Source: Cocleimonas flava
GTDB taxonomy: Bacteria; Pseudomonadota; Gammaproteobacteria; Thiotrichales; Thiotrichaceae
Assembly (NCBI RefSeq): GCF_004339015.1
Contig: NZ_SMFQ01000005.1
Span: 62,001 to 126,000 of the forward strand
Reading direction: 5' to 3'
Length of the DNA stretch: 64,000 bases
Below are positions 37,234 through 46,013 of the stretch, piece by piece. Each line of letters begins with the position of its first letter. The stretch's first letter is position 1. The notes beneath the pieces are model-generated. The model was not told the origin of the DNA. It did no database searches and saw only the letters and a list, made by a program, of their open reading frames with translations. A program made the translations under genes and the position numbers.

Positions 37234-37270
37234 TAAAAAAAGCCCTTATCAATCGAAAAGGGCTTTTTTT
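37234..37270 (+). terminator. Intrinsic terminator after the FG-GAP lipoprotein
   Basis: AAAAAAAGCCCTT, 10-base loop, AAGGGCTTTTTTTT. It is symmetrical and may serve the convergent minus-strand gene as well. Confidence 0.92.
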
Positions 37271-37324
37271 TAAGTTGTATGTGACGAATATCTTACTATA
37301 TGAGACGCACGACGATACTTAACC

Positions 37325-37609
37325 TTAAATCGAATGAAACACTTCGCCCGCATGAGGATGAATCGCATCGCCGTCCACAACGCCTGCTTCAACCATCTTA
37401 TCAAACATCATTTTAGCCGTGTCGCTGGCTGCATCCGCTGTTGCTTGATCAGGATATTTTGCTAGAACGACGCCTTTACCATTTCCGTATGAAACGAAAT
37501 CGATAAAATCTGCACCCGCACCTTCTAAGTCACCGCGTAAACCTTCCGCTATCTGGCCTGCTTTATCCATGTCTGACGATGCAAAACGTGTGATTGTGTA
37601 AACTGCCAT
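37325..37609 (-). CDS. Small soluble protein, possible ferredoxin-like alpha/beta barrel
   Basis: 94 residues from ATG 37609 (MAVYTITRFASSDMDKAG), with GGAG upstream; the frame open to 37621 is not needed. The pattern of an initial strand, helix, GADFIDFVSYGNGKGVVLAKY strand pair and a second helix is what dimeric alpha/beta-barrel (monooxygenase-like or EthD-like) proteins show, but I cannot name a family. It could be a small stress or redox protein. It is a single gene with a terminator on one side and a polar C-rich element on the other. Confidence 0.7.
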   Translation of the reverse strand: MAVYTITRFASSDMDKAGQIAEGLRGDLEGAGADFIDFVSYGNGKGVVLAKYPDQATADAASDTAKMMFDKMVEAGVVDGDAIHPHAGEVFHSI

Positions 37610-37651
37610 TTTATACTCCAATTGTTGTTAAATCCTGAGGGAGTAGGAGTA

Positions 37652-37685
37652 TAAGTCACCCCCCTACTTTGGGGCACTTTTTTTA
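37652..37685 (+). repeat. Polar C-rich intergenic element, copy 12
   Basis: AAGTCACCCCCCTACTTT then GGGGCACTTTTTTT, a consensus copy. It lies 66 bases beyond the stop of the minus-strand ABC exporter gene, antisense to it. Confidence 0.9.
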
Positions 37686-37750
37686 CGATTATTACAAAAC
37701 TATCATAAAAAAATGGAATTAAGACCCATCTTCAATATGAGTCGTTAAAG

Positions 37751-39568
37751 CTATTCAGGCAAGAAACCACCCGCTTGCATATTCCATAATTTTGCATAAT
37801 GCCCAACACCTTCAGCGTCGTTACTATGGGACTTATCGAGTAACTCTTGATGCGTCCCATCTTCAATGATTTCACCATTATCAAACACCAAAATACGGTC
37901 CATATCCGATATGGTTGAAAGCCTGTGCGCAACCACGATCACCGTTTTCTTCTCCATCAATCGTTCCAGCCCAAGCTGAATTTTTCTTTCGGTAATTGAA
38001 TCCAATGCAGAAGTCGCTTCATCTAAAATCAAAATAGGTGAATCTTTTAAAATCGCACGCGCAATCGCGATTCGTTGGCGTTGTCCGCCGGAGAGTTTTA
38101 CACCGCGTTCGCCCACTAATGAATCGTAGCCCTCTTCGGTTTGCAGAATAAATTCATGCGCATTGGCTTTCTTTGCAGCTTCGATGACTTCTTCATCGCT
38201 GGCGTCCAGTTTGCCGTAACGAATGTTTTCCATTAAGGAGCGATGGAATAACATCGGGTCTTGCGGAATCAGCGAGATACTCTCGCGCAAGCTATCCTGA
38301 GTCACTTTCTGAATGTCTTGGCCATCGATAGAAATCACGCCACCGCTTGGCTCAAATAAACGTAACATCAAATTAACAAAGGTCGACTTACCTGAGCCAG
38401 AAAAACCTACTAAACCGACTTTTTGATACGGTTTGATATCCACATCCATCTGCTTGAATACCGCCAAACCTTCTGGATAGGTAAAGTCTACTTTTGAGAA
38501 CTTAATGTGACCCTTGGTAACGTTAATATCCTTTGCACCGGGCTGATCGACAATATCGTGCGGTTGAATGAATATCGAAACGCCATCCGAAATATTGCCA
38601 ATGTATTCAAAGAATTCGAGAAAGCTTCGGCTTAGACCACGAGCGGCTTCGATCAACATAATCGAAATACCTGCCACCATCGAAAACTCACCTACGGTCA
38701 TGCCACCTTCAGACCAGATTTTTAAGGCATAGCTGACCATCGAAACCATCAACACCATTGCAGAGACAAATTGGAACCAACGCATCTTTTCCATAAACCA
38801 GAAGTTGCGTTTAGCCGCGACGATTTCCTCATCTATGAATTCGCCCAAGTAGTCCTCTTCAAATTCACCGCGAGCGAACATTTTGGTGTTCATCATATTA
38901 GTCACAGAATCGACCACTTTACCGGTTACCTTAGAGCGTGCAGCAGCAAAGGTTTTAGAATAGGTTTGGCATTTTCTGGCCAACAGAATTGAAATCGACA
39001 CATACACAATCAACCAAACCATCAATACCAAGGCGAGCTTTGGCGTTGTGTTAAATAGAATAATCAGAGCTACGGTTGATTGAATGATTAATGGATAGAA
39101 CGTAAAGCAAATCGTCCATAAAGAATGCATGCAACTGGTCGCAATTTCAGTAATCCGATTTGCCAGTGAGCCTGCAAAATGCGAGACAAAATAACGGTGT
39201 GAATGAAACTGTAAATAACGAAACAAAGAGCGCCTGATAATAGATCGTAGACGTGGCCCATTACTCACCAGAATCGCGCCACTGGCTCGGCTAAACAGCA
39301 CGATGCCTAAATTTAGCAGGGCAAAAAACACCAGAGAATCATAAGCCGCATCAAACACATCAGCACCGGTTTCATTCGCCATTGTTACCGCATCGATGAT
39401 CTGTTTCACCGCATACGGCAGCATGATGGTGCAACTCGCCTGAGCCGCTTCAAAACTGAGGATGGCAACAATCGCCAATGACATTTTACGATAAAAATAC
39501 AACGCAAAACGCCACGGTGTGCGTGGAAGTTTCGGTGCTTTATCGGCAATGGTGAAGGTAGAATCCAT
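37751..39568 (-). CDS. ABC exporter (fused permease and ATPase)
   Basis: 605 residues. The N-terminal ~330 residues carry six transmembrane helices of a type I exporter (ASCTIMLPYAVKQIIDAV, RYLQFHSHRYFVSHFAGSLA). The ATPase follows with Walker A GFSGSGKST, Q-loop SLIPQDPMLFH, signature LSGGQRQR, Walker B ILILDEATSALD and the switch His in VVAHRLS. One half-transporter is encoded, so it should work as a homodimer exporting a lipid, drug or peptide. The substrate is unknown; it does not look like a lipid A flippase by context. Confidence 0.92.
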   Translation of the reverse strand: MDSTFTIADKAPKLPRTPWRFALYFYRKMSLAIVAILSFEAAQASCTIMLPYAVKQIIDAVTMANETGADVFDAAYDSLVFFALLNLGIVLFSRASGAILVSNGPRLRSIIRRSLFRYLQFHSHRYFVSHFAGSLANRITEIATSCMHSLWTICFTFYPLIIQSTVALIILFNTTPKLALVLMVWLIVYVSISILLARKCQTYSKTFAAARSKVTGKVVDSVTNMMNTKMFARGEFEEDYLGEFIDEEIVAAKRNFWFMEKMRWFQFVSAMVLMVSMVSYALKIWSEGGMTVGEFSMVAGISIMLIEAARGLSRSFLEFFEYIGNISDGVSIFIQPHDIVDQPGAKDINVTKGHIKFSKVDFTYPEGLAVFKQMDVDIKPYQKVGLVGFSGSGKSTFVNLMLRLFEPSGGVISIDGQDIQKVTQDSLRESISLIPQDPMLFHRSLMENIRYGKLDASDEEVIEAAKKANAHEFILQTEEGYDSLVGERGVKLSGGQRQRIAIARAILKDSPILILDEATSALDSITERKIQLGLERLMEKKTVIVVAHRLSTISDMDRILVFDNGEIIEDGTHQELLDKSHSNDAEGVGHYAKLWNMQAGGFLPE

Positions 39569-39664
39569 GTGATGAGTGTCCTATAGAAAACACTATAAAC
39601 CAAACATTATGGGGACTATGTTTTACGATTAAAAGACGTTAAAGAATACGAATAAATTATAATT

Positions 39665-39696
39665 TTAGTCACCCCCCTACTTACAGGCACTTTTCT
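39665..39696 (+). repeat. Polar C-rich intergenic element, copy 13
   Basis: TAGTCACCCCCCTACTT then ACAGGCACTTTTCTA, without the GGGG arm. It lies downstream of the minus-strand BRCT-LRR operon and antisense to it. Confidence 0.85.
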
Positions 39697-39832
39697 ATCA
39701 ATTAATCATAAATCGAGGGTAATATAAGCACTAAACTTTATTGAACTGGAAAGCTGAGATGAAGACATCTCTGAATTCGTGACATGGGCTCTTACTCAAT
39801 TAATAGATTTTGTAAAACCAATTTTGGATGTC

Positions 39833-42800
39833 TTAATTTTTTTCCATTATGACCCCATCAAACATCGCTTCTAAATCCTCTAACCAGTTTTTAGGGCGAT
39901 TTACAGAAGGTAGATTTAAAATAGTAATTCTTTTTAGACTTGGCATTTTAAACACAGAAAAGTCTCTGACTAGTGCATCATCAAGTACTAACTCTTCTAA
40001 GTTTGAAAAATAGTTATGGCTACTATTATCTATAATGAGATTTGTCTTTTGCAGTATCAGTTTTGCGATTTTAAGAGGTTTTTCAAACGGAGGAAACCAA
40101 GATGTTTTATGTTTACCGTACGAAATATAATCTTCGTACAGTTTAAGTGTCTCTAAACCCTCAAGCTTTTCAATGCCTATCAATTTAGGATTGTAGTCCG
40201 CCATAACCTCTAAAACACGAAGTTGTTTAAATCCCTCCAAGTCAGAAAAATCATCAGTTTTATAAGCTTGTTTAAAAACTTCAACATTGGGGAAATTTTC
40301 TGATTTAAAGTTCTCGATTTTAATGTGACTGATGTTTAATTTCTTTATAGGATAAATAGCATGCTTTACACGACTCATGCACAGTTTTAGTTCATACAAC
40401 TTTGGTAGATTTGTAACATCAAAGTCAAAAACACCCTCATATTTATCTTGATAAATTCTTTGAAGTGAATCAACCATGATCTTTTTCTGTGTGTTTGTAT
40501 CCATTTCTACATCAACCAAATCAAGAGATTCGATATTGGAAAATGGCATCACATCTTCACAATGATAAGTTAAATCCTTCAATACTAGTTTCTTAATAGA
40601 AGGAATTTCAATTGAAGTTTTAAAGTAAATATCACTATATGAAGCACCATCACCTATTAATGATAAAGACTGTATATTCGGATGCTTTTCTAAACTATCT
40701 AAAATTAAACGGTCTATTGATGCATCATTCTTGAACTCATCAACAAAGTCATAACGCAAAGTAAGCTTTTCGACGATGTTGTTTAACATCATATCTAGTG
40801 GAGCATTATAGACTACTTCTAAGGACTGAACTTCATGTACCCATTGTTTTTTACAAGTCAGAGCTGATGTAATTAACTTTAAATATTCACTTTTTAAACT
40901 ACCAGTAGTCCCTTCAATATTAATTGATTTTGCTTCTATAATTATAGACTTAGCATCAAGCTTCTGAACACACTCGTTCAGTGTAAACTTTCGTTTATCT
41001 TCTATATGTATTTCTTCTAAGGATGAAGTAAAGAACTTTGAATACGTTTCGCTATCAAAAGTACAATTATTAATTTCAAGTTTTTTAGGTGAGCCACTTA
41101 TGAAGAGTTCATCGTTAATTTTTTTAATATTCGTTAAATGTATTTCACCGTTATTATTAAGCTCTTCTGTGACTAATTCTTTTGATGTTATGTCTAAGAA
41201 TTTAGCCGCTTCAATCTTCCCATCAACTTTTACCACCTGAGCTATTAGAGATATTTCATCAAGAGAAAGCGCCCCCTCTATGTGAATTTCTTTTGCAGTT
41301 ATGCTCAAACTTTCTAAATGACTTAACTCTGATGTAGATTTTTTTGGAATAATGATGGTTTCTTTTGTATTTTCAATCGATAGGCTTTTTAACCAAGGCA
41401 TTTTTTCAAAAACATCAGAGTAATATTTGACATAAATATTATCGATATTTGTTGCAAGTCTAAAGTACGAAGAGGCCATACCATCAACTCTGATCCAGCC
41501 TCTCGATTTTGTATTTACAAAATCTACAATGCATTTTTCTGCCCAAATACTTTCTTTTGTTAATAAATAGAATTTAGCTATATCCTTTTTTGCAACGAGC
41601 ACATAAGCGAAAAGCTCAACATCAAAACCCTCTAACTTTTCCAGTGCTAATAAATCTCTTTTAGGTTTTTCGTCATTACCCATTGAAATGTAATTACGCT
41701 TAGCACAAAGCTCTAAAAATGCTTTTCCTATTTTTCCACCGTGACGAGCAATAAGCTCTTTTGCTTCATCTCTGATTTTTTTTGTGGGGTGCACTTTAAA
41801 TAGCCCACAAACTAAAGCAAATACGTCAGTGGGAATACCACCATCTTTCATGAGACTAAAAGCAATATTTACATTACTATCATCATCACTGAAGAGTAAG
41901 TCTTGTAACTTTCCTGCTATATTTTCATTGCTATTTTCAGATAATGTACGGTTTTCTAAACTGCTTAAAAGTTTCTCAAAAGTTATGGCAGATATTACTG
42001 TTATACTTTTAGGCATCTCTTTGATCTTTGGCTTGAACCCTAAAACCAATACATCTGTATCACTGGTAAGTTTAGTCACTATTTTAGCGTTACTTTCCAC
42101 CATTAACTCTTTAACTTGCATAAGCTTGTAGGCTTGTAACGTACCTGTCACACAGAAGGTGAGTCTGTCAAAATTATCGATATCTTTTGAGTAATAAGTA
42201 TGAAATGTTTCCAGTGCTCTTTTTCTTACATTTAAAAGACTAGCGTTTAAGAATGCTAAAAGAGTCTCTGCTTTTGGCTTAAATGAAGGGTTTTGCTCTG
42301 TTAGGAAAAGCCGCAATAAGATGTATTTCTCATCATCTTCTAAATGCTTTAATTCATCTTCAAGTTTTTCATACTTCTTGCGATATTTTTTATCTACTAA
42401 AAAGTCTTTAAAAGGCATTGAAAGAATTTCTTTTGTTACATTATCCCAACGACAAGAGAAAGTATTTATATTAGGATTATTTGCTACTATAACTTTTGTA
42501 ATATCTTGATTTTTAAGTTGTGGAAACTGATATTCAGTTAATGTAGTTATATCTTCTAAGAAAAAAGGTATATATTTTTTAGCATCATTTATTGTAATGC
42601 TACCACAGATAAAAGATTGTAAGTTTAACCATGGCTCATCCCCTTTTCGTCTTTTAATTGATAGTCTATTTCTAGAAGAATAACTATATTCAAAAATCAC
42701 CTCTTCTAACTGCTCATATCGACTTAAAAGTTGGTCAAATGCAAAAAGAGCTGACCAAACCCAAAAATCTTTAAACAGTTTCTGCTCAACAACATCTTTA

Positions 42801-43015
42801 CTTTTAGAAAGTCTTTCATAAACACCTTTAGGAAAATAATCTACTCCAAACGATACATAAAAAAAGTCATTATCGTCTGAATAGTTATCATGGTTATGAA
42901 GACTTTTTACTTTAATTATACTAATGTCATGATCTTTTTTTATTAACTCTTCAACTTGATCAAACCATTCATCGACCCAACAATTTACTTCTACATTTAA
43001 TTCTTTATTAGACAT
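39833..43015 (-). CDS. Large BRCT- and leucine-rich-repeat protein, last gene of a MoxR/VWA operon
   Basis: 1060 residues from ATG 43015, chosen because AAGGA sits 7 bases before it but only 1 base before ATG 43021. Residues 1-250 are an unknown, charged helical region. A BRCT-like domain lies at about 284-355 (FDRLTFCVTGT, MVESNAKIVTKLTSDTDVLV). Then come helical segments with HEAT-like character. Roughly residues 530-1050 are irregular leucine/isoleucine-rich repeats (LESLSITAKEIHIEGALSL, LRVLEVMADYNPKLIGIEKL). No protease or nuclease motif was seen. The gene begins 10 bases after the MoxR ATPase stop. AT-rich composition suggests transfer. A sensor or target-recognition role is inferred. 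Confidence 0.78.
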   Translation of the reverse strand: MSNKELNVEVNCWVDEWFDQVEELIKKDHDISIIKVKSLHNHDNYSDDNDFFYVSFGVDYFPKGVYERLSKSKDVVEQKLFKDFWVWSALFAFDQLLSRYEQLEEVIFEYSYSSRNRLSIKRRKGDEPWLNLQSFICGSITINDAKKYIPFFLEDITTLTEYQFPQLKNQDITKVIVANNPNINTFSCRWDNVTKEILSMPFKDFLVDKKYRKKYEKLEDELKHLEDDEKYILLRLFLTEQNPSFKPKAETLLAFLNASLLNVRKRALETFHTYYSKDIDNFDRLTFCVTGTLQAYKLMQVKELMVESNAKIVTKLTSDTDVLVLGFKPKIKEMPKSITVISAITFEKLLSSLENRTLSENSNENIAGKLQDLLFSDDDSNVNIAFSLMKDGGIPTDVFALVCGLFKVHPTKKIRDEAKELIARHGGKIGKAFLELCAKRNYISMGNDEKPKRDLLALEKLEGFDVELFAYVLVAKKDIAKFYLLTKESIWAEKCIVDFVNTKSRGWIRVDGMASSYFRLATNIDNIYVKYYSDVFEKMPWLKSLSIENTKETIIIPKKSTSELSHLESLSITAKEIHIEGALSLDEISLIAQVVKVDGKIEAAKFLDITSKELVTEELNNNGEIHLTNIKKINDELFISGSPKKLEINNCTFDSETYSKFFTSSLEEIHIEDKRKFTLNECVQKLDAKSIIIEAKSINIEGTTGSLKSEYLKLITSALTCKKQWVHEVQSLEVVYNAPLDMMLNNIVEKLTLRYDFVDEFKNDASIDRLILDSLEKHPNIQSLSLIGDGASYSDIYFKTSIEIPSIKKLVLKDLTYHCEDVMPFSNIESLDLVDVEMDTNTQKKIMVDSLQRIYQDKYEGVFDFDVTNLPKLYELKLCMSRVKHAIYPIKKLNISHIKIENFKSENFPNVEVFKQAYKTDDFSDLEGFKQLRVLEVMADYNPKLIGIEKLEGLETLKLYEDYISYGKHKTSWFPPFEKPLKIAKLILQKTNLIIDNSSHNYFSNLEELVLDDALVRDFSVFKMPSLKRITILNLPSVNRPKNWLEDLEAMFDGVIMEKN

Positions 43016-43025
43016 CTGCATATCC

Positions 43026-44129
43026 TTAAACGGTTAAAATCAACATTGCTAATACTGGATCAGAAAACAACTTCTTGATTTCGCTTCGTTTGTCTTTTGC
43101 TATTTCTTGCACCAAAATTAAACGTAAATCTTCAGGTATGAGTGAGAGCTTAAGAAACTTTTTTAAATTTTCCACTTCTGAAGTATTTAATTCATTCTGA
43201 GCGACATAATTGACTAATCGTATGCCTATAGTCGATAAAATATCTATACGTTTTACCTGCTGATTTACTAATGTTTCAATTTTCGGGGCGATAGTTTGTT
43301 CAAACTTCCTCGATTCTAAAATTTCTTTTGGTGCTATAAGTTTATCAAGGTTATTAGATACAAAAGCAGTAAAAGCAGAAGCTGTATTTTTATCGAGTGA
43401 TGAGAGAGCTAAAGTATTGACCAGCAGTAAGTTTTCTTTTAAATCATCTATGTTTTTTATACTTTCAAAAAATTGAACTAGTGAGCGAGGAGTAGTCAAT
43501 TCACCTGTAACTAGCTCAGGATAAGTTAAAACAAAATTGACGCCGCGCTCATCTACGCCATTTTTTAGTGCCCAGGACGCCCAATTTTTAACATCAAACT
43601 CCATAGATACATGCATCATTCTGGTAAGCATTGCATCATCCATAGTGGTAATGGAGTAGTCTCCCCCTTCTGGGTTAGCCGTTAAAATAATATGCCATTT
43701 ACTGGGTAGCTTCCATGCAGAAAGTTCATAGTTTTGAAGCAATTGCATAATACCTCGTAAGATTCTGTCATCTGCACGATTAACATCATCTATAAGCAAT
43801 ATACCCGGACCTTCAGTAGTCGGAACCCACTCTGGGGGAGCAAACTTGGTGCTATTAGTTTCTTTGTCTAAGTAAGGCATTCCTAATAAATCCCCCATCT
43901 CTTCGAATTGAGCAGGTGCAACATAGGCAAAATCATAGCCATTTTCTTCTGCAATTTGCTCAACTAATTGCGTTTTTCCAATACCATGTCTTCCCCAGAT
44001 ACATAAAGGTGTTTTTACATTTAAATCTTCGTTGAAATGAATATTGAGTTGATGATTTACAAATGAGCTTATGGCATCTGTATTACAAAATGCACCATAA
44101 TACTTATAGGTATACTGGCTATCAGACAT
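43026..44129 (-). CDS. MoxR-type AAA+ ATPase
   Basis: 367 residues. Walker A GRHGIGKT at 46-53, Walker B GILLIDDVNRA at 109-119, sensor 1 ILTANPEGG, and an LTRM arginine-finger-like motif after TMDDAM. The region FEEMGDLLGMPYLD is typical of MoxR relatives acting with VWA proteins. The C-terminal third is helical and family-specific. A good AAAGGA site precedes the ATG. It lies 9 bases after the VWA/peptidase gene and 10 bases before the BRCT-LRR start, so the three form one operon. MoxR ATPases usually remodel or activate a partner, with the VWA protein as adaptor. Confidence 0.88.
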   Translation of the reverse strand: MSDSQYTYKYYGAFCNTDAISSFVNHQLNIHFNEDLNVKTPLCIWGRHGIGKTQLVEQIAEENGYDFAYVAPAQFEEMGDLLGMPYLDKETNSTKFAPPEWVPTTEGPGILLIDDVNRADDRILRGIMQLLQNYELSAWKLPSKWHIILTANPEGGDYSITTMDDAMLTRMMHVSMEFDVKNWASWALKNGVDERGVNFVLTYPELVTGELTTPRSLVQFFESIKNIDDLKENLLLVNTLALSSLDKNTASAFTAFVSNNLDKLIAPKEILESRKFEQTIAPKIETLVNQQVKRIDILSTIGIRLVNYVAQNELNTSEVENLKKFLKLSLIPEDLRLILVQEIAKDKRSEIKKLFSDPVLAMLILTV

Positions 44130-44138
44130 AGATTTCCT

Positions 44139-45347
44139 TTACGTATTCATGAAAACTACACGACCATCAAGGTCGTTGGTTAGTTCTTTTTTGTTATAAA
44201 TTAACCAAAGAATCGGTACTCTACTTTTGATTTTGGGACTCTCAGCCATCCCATCAGTAAAGTAAATGATTGCATCACCTTTAATAACATCATTGTTATA
44301 TGCTATGGGGGCATCAAAACTAGTACCACCGCGCCCTTGAGTGAAACTTGGTATTTTTCCCTTGTAGGCATAGCTACGTTGAATATCAACATCACATTCT
44401 ACGATTATGATTTCTACATTCTGTTTCCATATATGAAAAATCTCATGGAAATATTCTTGTAGATCTCTATCTCTTAAACTACCTGAAGTGTCTAACACGA
44501 TACAAAGTATGTTTCGCCTTTTTATCTTTGTGCCTGGGATGGTTCCATAACGCCTTGAAGGTCTAGATAGGGTATTTTTTAAATAGGTTTTTTTACTTGA
44601 TGTCACAAAAACCTTTAGTGCTCTTTTCCAGTCGACCTTCTGTGTTTTATAAATGACAATTGTGTCTAGATAACTACGCAACGATTCGCTGACACTTCCC
44701 CACGAGTTATTGAGAGTCATTTTATTATTTATACTCACAAACAAATGGTTTAAATTATTTTCTATTATTCCATTTTTAGCTTCAATATTATCATCAAAAC
44801 TTCGCCAGCTTTCATGAGAAGAAAAACACGTTCTTTTCTCTAATTTTGAAAGTAAATTTATTGGACAAACTGCGTCATCATTTTGCTCAGAATTACAATC
44901 ATTCGATTTTTCATATACTTTTAATAAAGCATCATAGTAATAATTTAAATTCTTGTTAGTTTCAAGATGCACGCCTTGGGTTTCTAAAAATAACAAAGTG
45001 AATGCATCATGCGGCAATTCTTCAGTTTGTAAGTTTTGATTCACCACTAAATCAGAAGCCAAATAGAATATATTTTTCATTTTATACTCACGTGCTCTAA
45101 GAGGGTGTTTGTAAACTAAGTGCAAAAGCTCATGTTTTATCAACCCTTTTTTAACCTTTTCAGTTTGTGCAAACCAATACTCTGGCTCAAAAATAAACTC
45201 TATAAACTCACGTGAAGGAACGAAAGAAAGTTTATGTTGAGACGTAATTTTTTTTTTAACAAACCCTACAAAAAGATGACCATAAAAAGGCTCTTCAATG
45301 AGTAATTGATACGAGATTCTATTGATGTCTTGTAATAAATTATCCAC
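44139..45347 (-). CDS. Putative zinc metallopeptidase with VWA domain (DUF2201-like)
   Basis: 402 residues, starting at a GTG (45347). The N-terminal half carries HELLHLVYKH (H72-H81), a HExxHxxxxH zinc-peptidase signature as in DUF2201 proteins. The C-terminal half is a VWA-like domain with an intact MIDAS DTSGS (D286, S288, S290) and GGTSFDAP supplying the second metal-site residue, then FTDG. Such proteins pair with MoxR ATPases. It is the first gene of the three-gene operon; only a weak purine-rich site precedes the GTG. Whether the peptidase is active cannot be told. The upstream 249 bases are AT-rich. Confidence 0.85.
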   Translation of the reverse strand: MDNLLQDINRISYQLLIEEPFYGHLFVGFVKKKITSQHKLSFVPSREFIEFIFEPEYWFAQTEKVKKGLIKHELLHLVYKHPLRAREYKMKNIFYLASDLVVNQNLQTEELPHDAFTLLFLETQGVHLETNKNLNYYYDALLKVYEKSNDCNSEQNDDAVCPINLLSKLEKRTCFSSHESWRSFDDNIEAKNGIIENNLNHLFVSINNKMTLNNSWGSVSESLRSYLDTIVIYKTQKVDWKRALKVFVTSSKKTYLKNTLSRPSRRYGTIPGTKIKRRNILCIVLDTSGSLRDRDLQEYFHEIFHIWKQNVEIIIVECDVDIQRSYAYKGKIPSFTQGRGGTSFDAPIAYNNDVIKGDAIIYFTDGMAESPKIKSRVPILWLIYNKKELTNDLDGRVVFMNT

Positions 45348-45590
45348 TTATCTTTTATTTTTAATGTACATAGATTGATTATACTCACCATTTCCACTTT
45401 AAGCTGAATAGTTTCTAAGCCGCCCCATACTTTTTATCCAATCCTTTTAACAGCGATAATAATTAATCTTCTTATTCAGCCTATGTATTTTGGATCCAGA
45501 GATTTCTAATAACATTCATTTAGACACAAGTATTAATGGATAGATGATAAGCTTGCAGCTTACTAAGTTCAGAATGGCATCTGGGAAACA

Positions 45591-45990
45591 ATAGCTATGA
45601 AACGTTTGCATGATTTTTTGACGTCCAATTTTTTACTTCTCTCATTAATGATGATGCTCACAGCCTGCTCTGTTAGCCCGCAAAGAACCACTTCCGTTAA
45701 ACCTTCCAGCTTACCCACTACTACAGAGCTTGCGGGTAAATACAGTCTGTTTGCTGGTTCGGAAGTGAGTTTTGATGTCAGTGAGCAAAACGGAAATCTA
45801 TTGGTTTCTATGTTTGGTGTTAAATCAAAACTACAAAAAATCACTCCAATACGCTACCGATTCGCCACGGTCAATGAAGGCAGGCCTCGATGGTTTATTC
45901 GAGAAGATTCACTGCAACGCAATCGAGCCAGTGTCACTAATCAAGCTGTTTATACGCAACGACTAGCCAAAAACTTAAAACCCGGTGATA
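45591..45990 (+). repeat. Partial tandem duplicate of the esterase gene 5' end
   Basis: Starting at ATAGCTATGA, this 400-base unit is nearly identical to 45991-46447. It lacks an internal in-frame stretch of 57 bases (19 codons), present downstream between two copies of GATTCG, which is the likely deletion site. Only a few base substitutions were noticed. Confidence 0.92.
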
Positions 45991-46013
45991 ATAGCTATGA
46001 AACGTTTGCATGA
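45597..46013 (+). pseudogene. Truncated duplicate of the lipoprotein esterase gene (N-terminal fragment)
   Basis: The frame gives 138 residues identical to the start of the downstream esterase (lipobox LTAC, Cys24), minus 19 residues, then NSYETFA and stop where it runs into the second copy. It has no hydrolase domain, so it cannot be an esterase. It keeps the native upstream region with GGGAAAC before the ATG, and its stop (46013) lies just past the start codon of the intact copy (45997). Translation of the intact gene may therefore depend on coupling to this fragment. It could yield a short lipoprotein. Confidence 0.85.
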
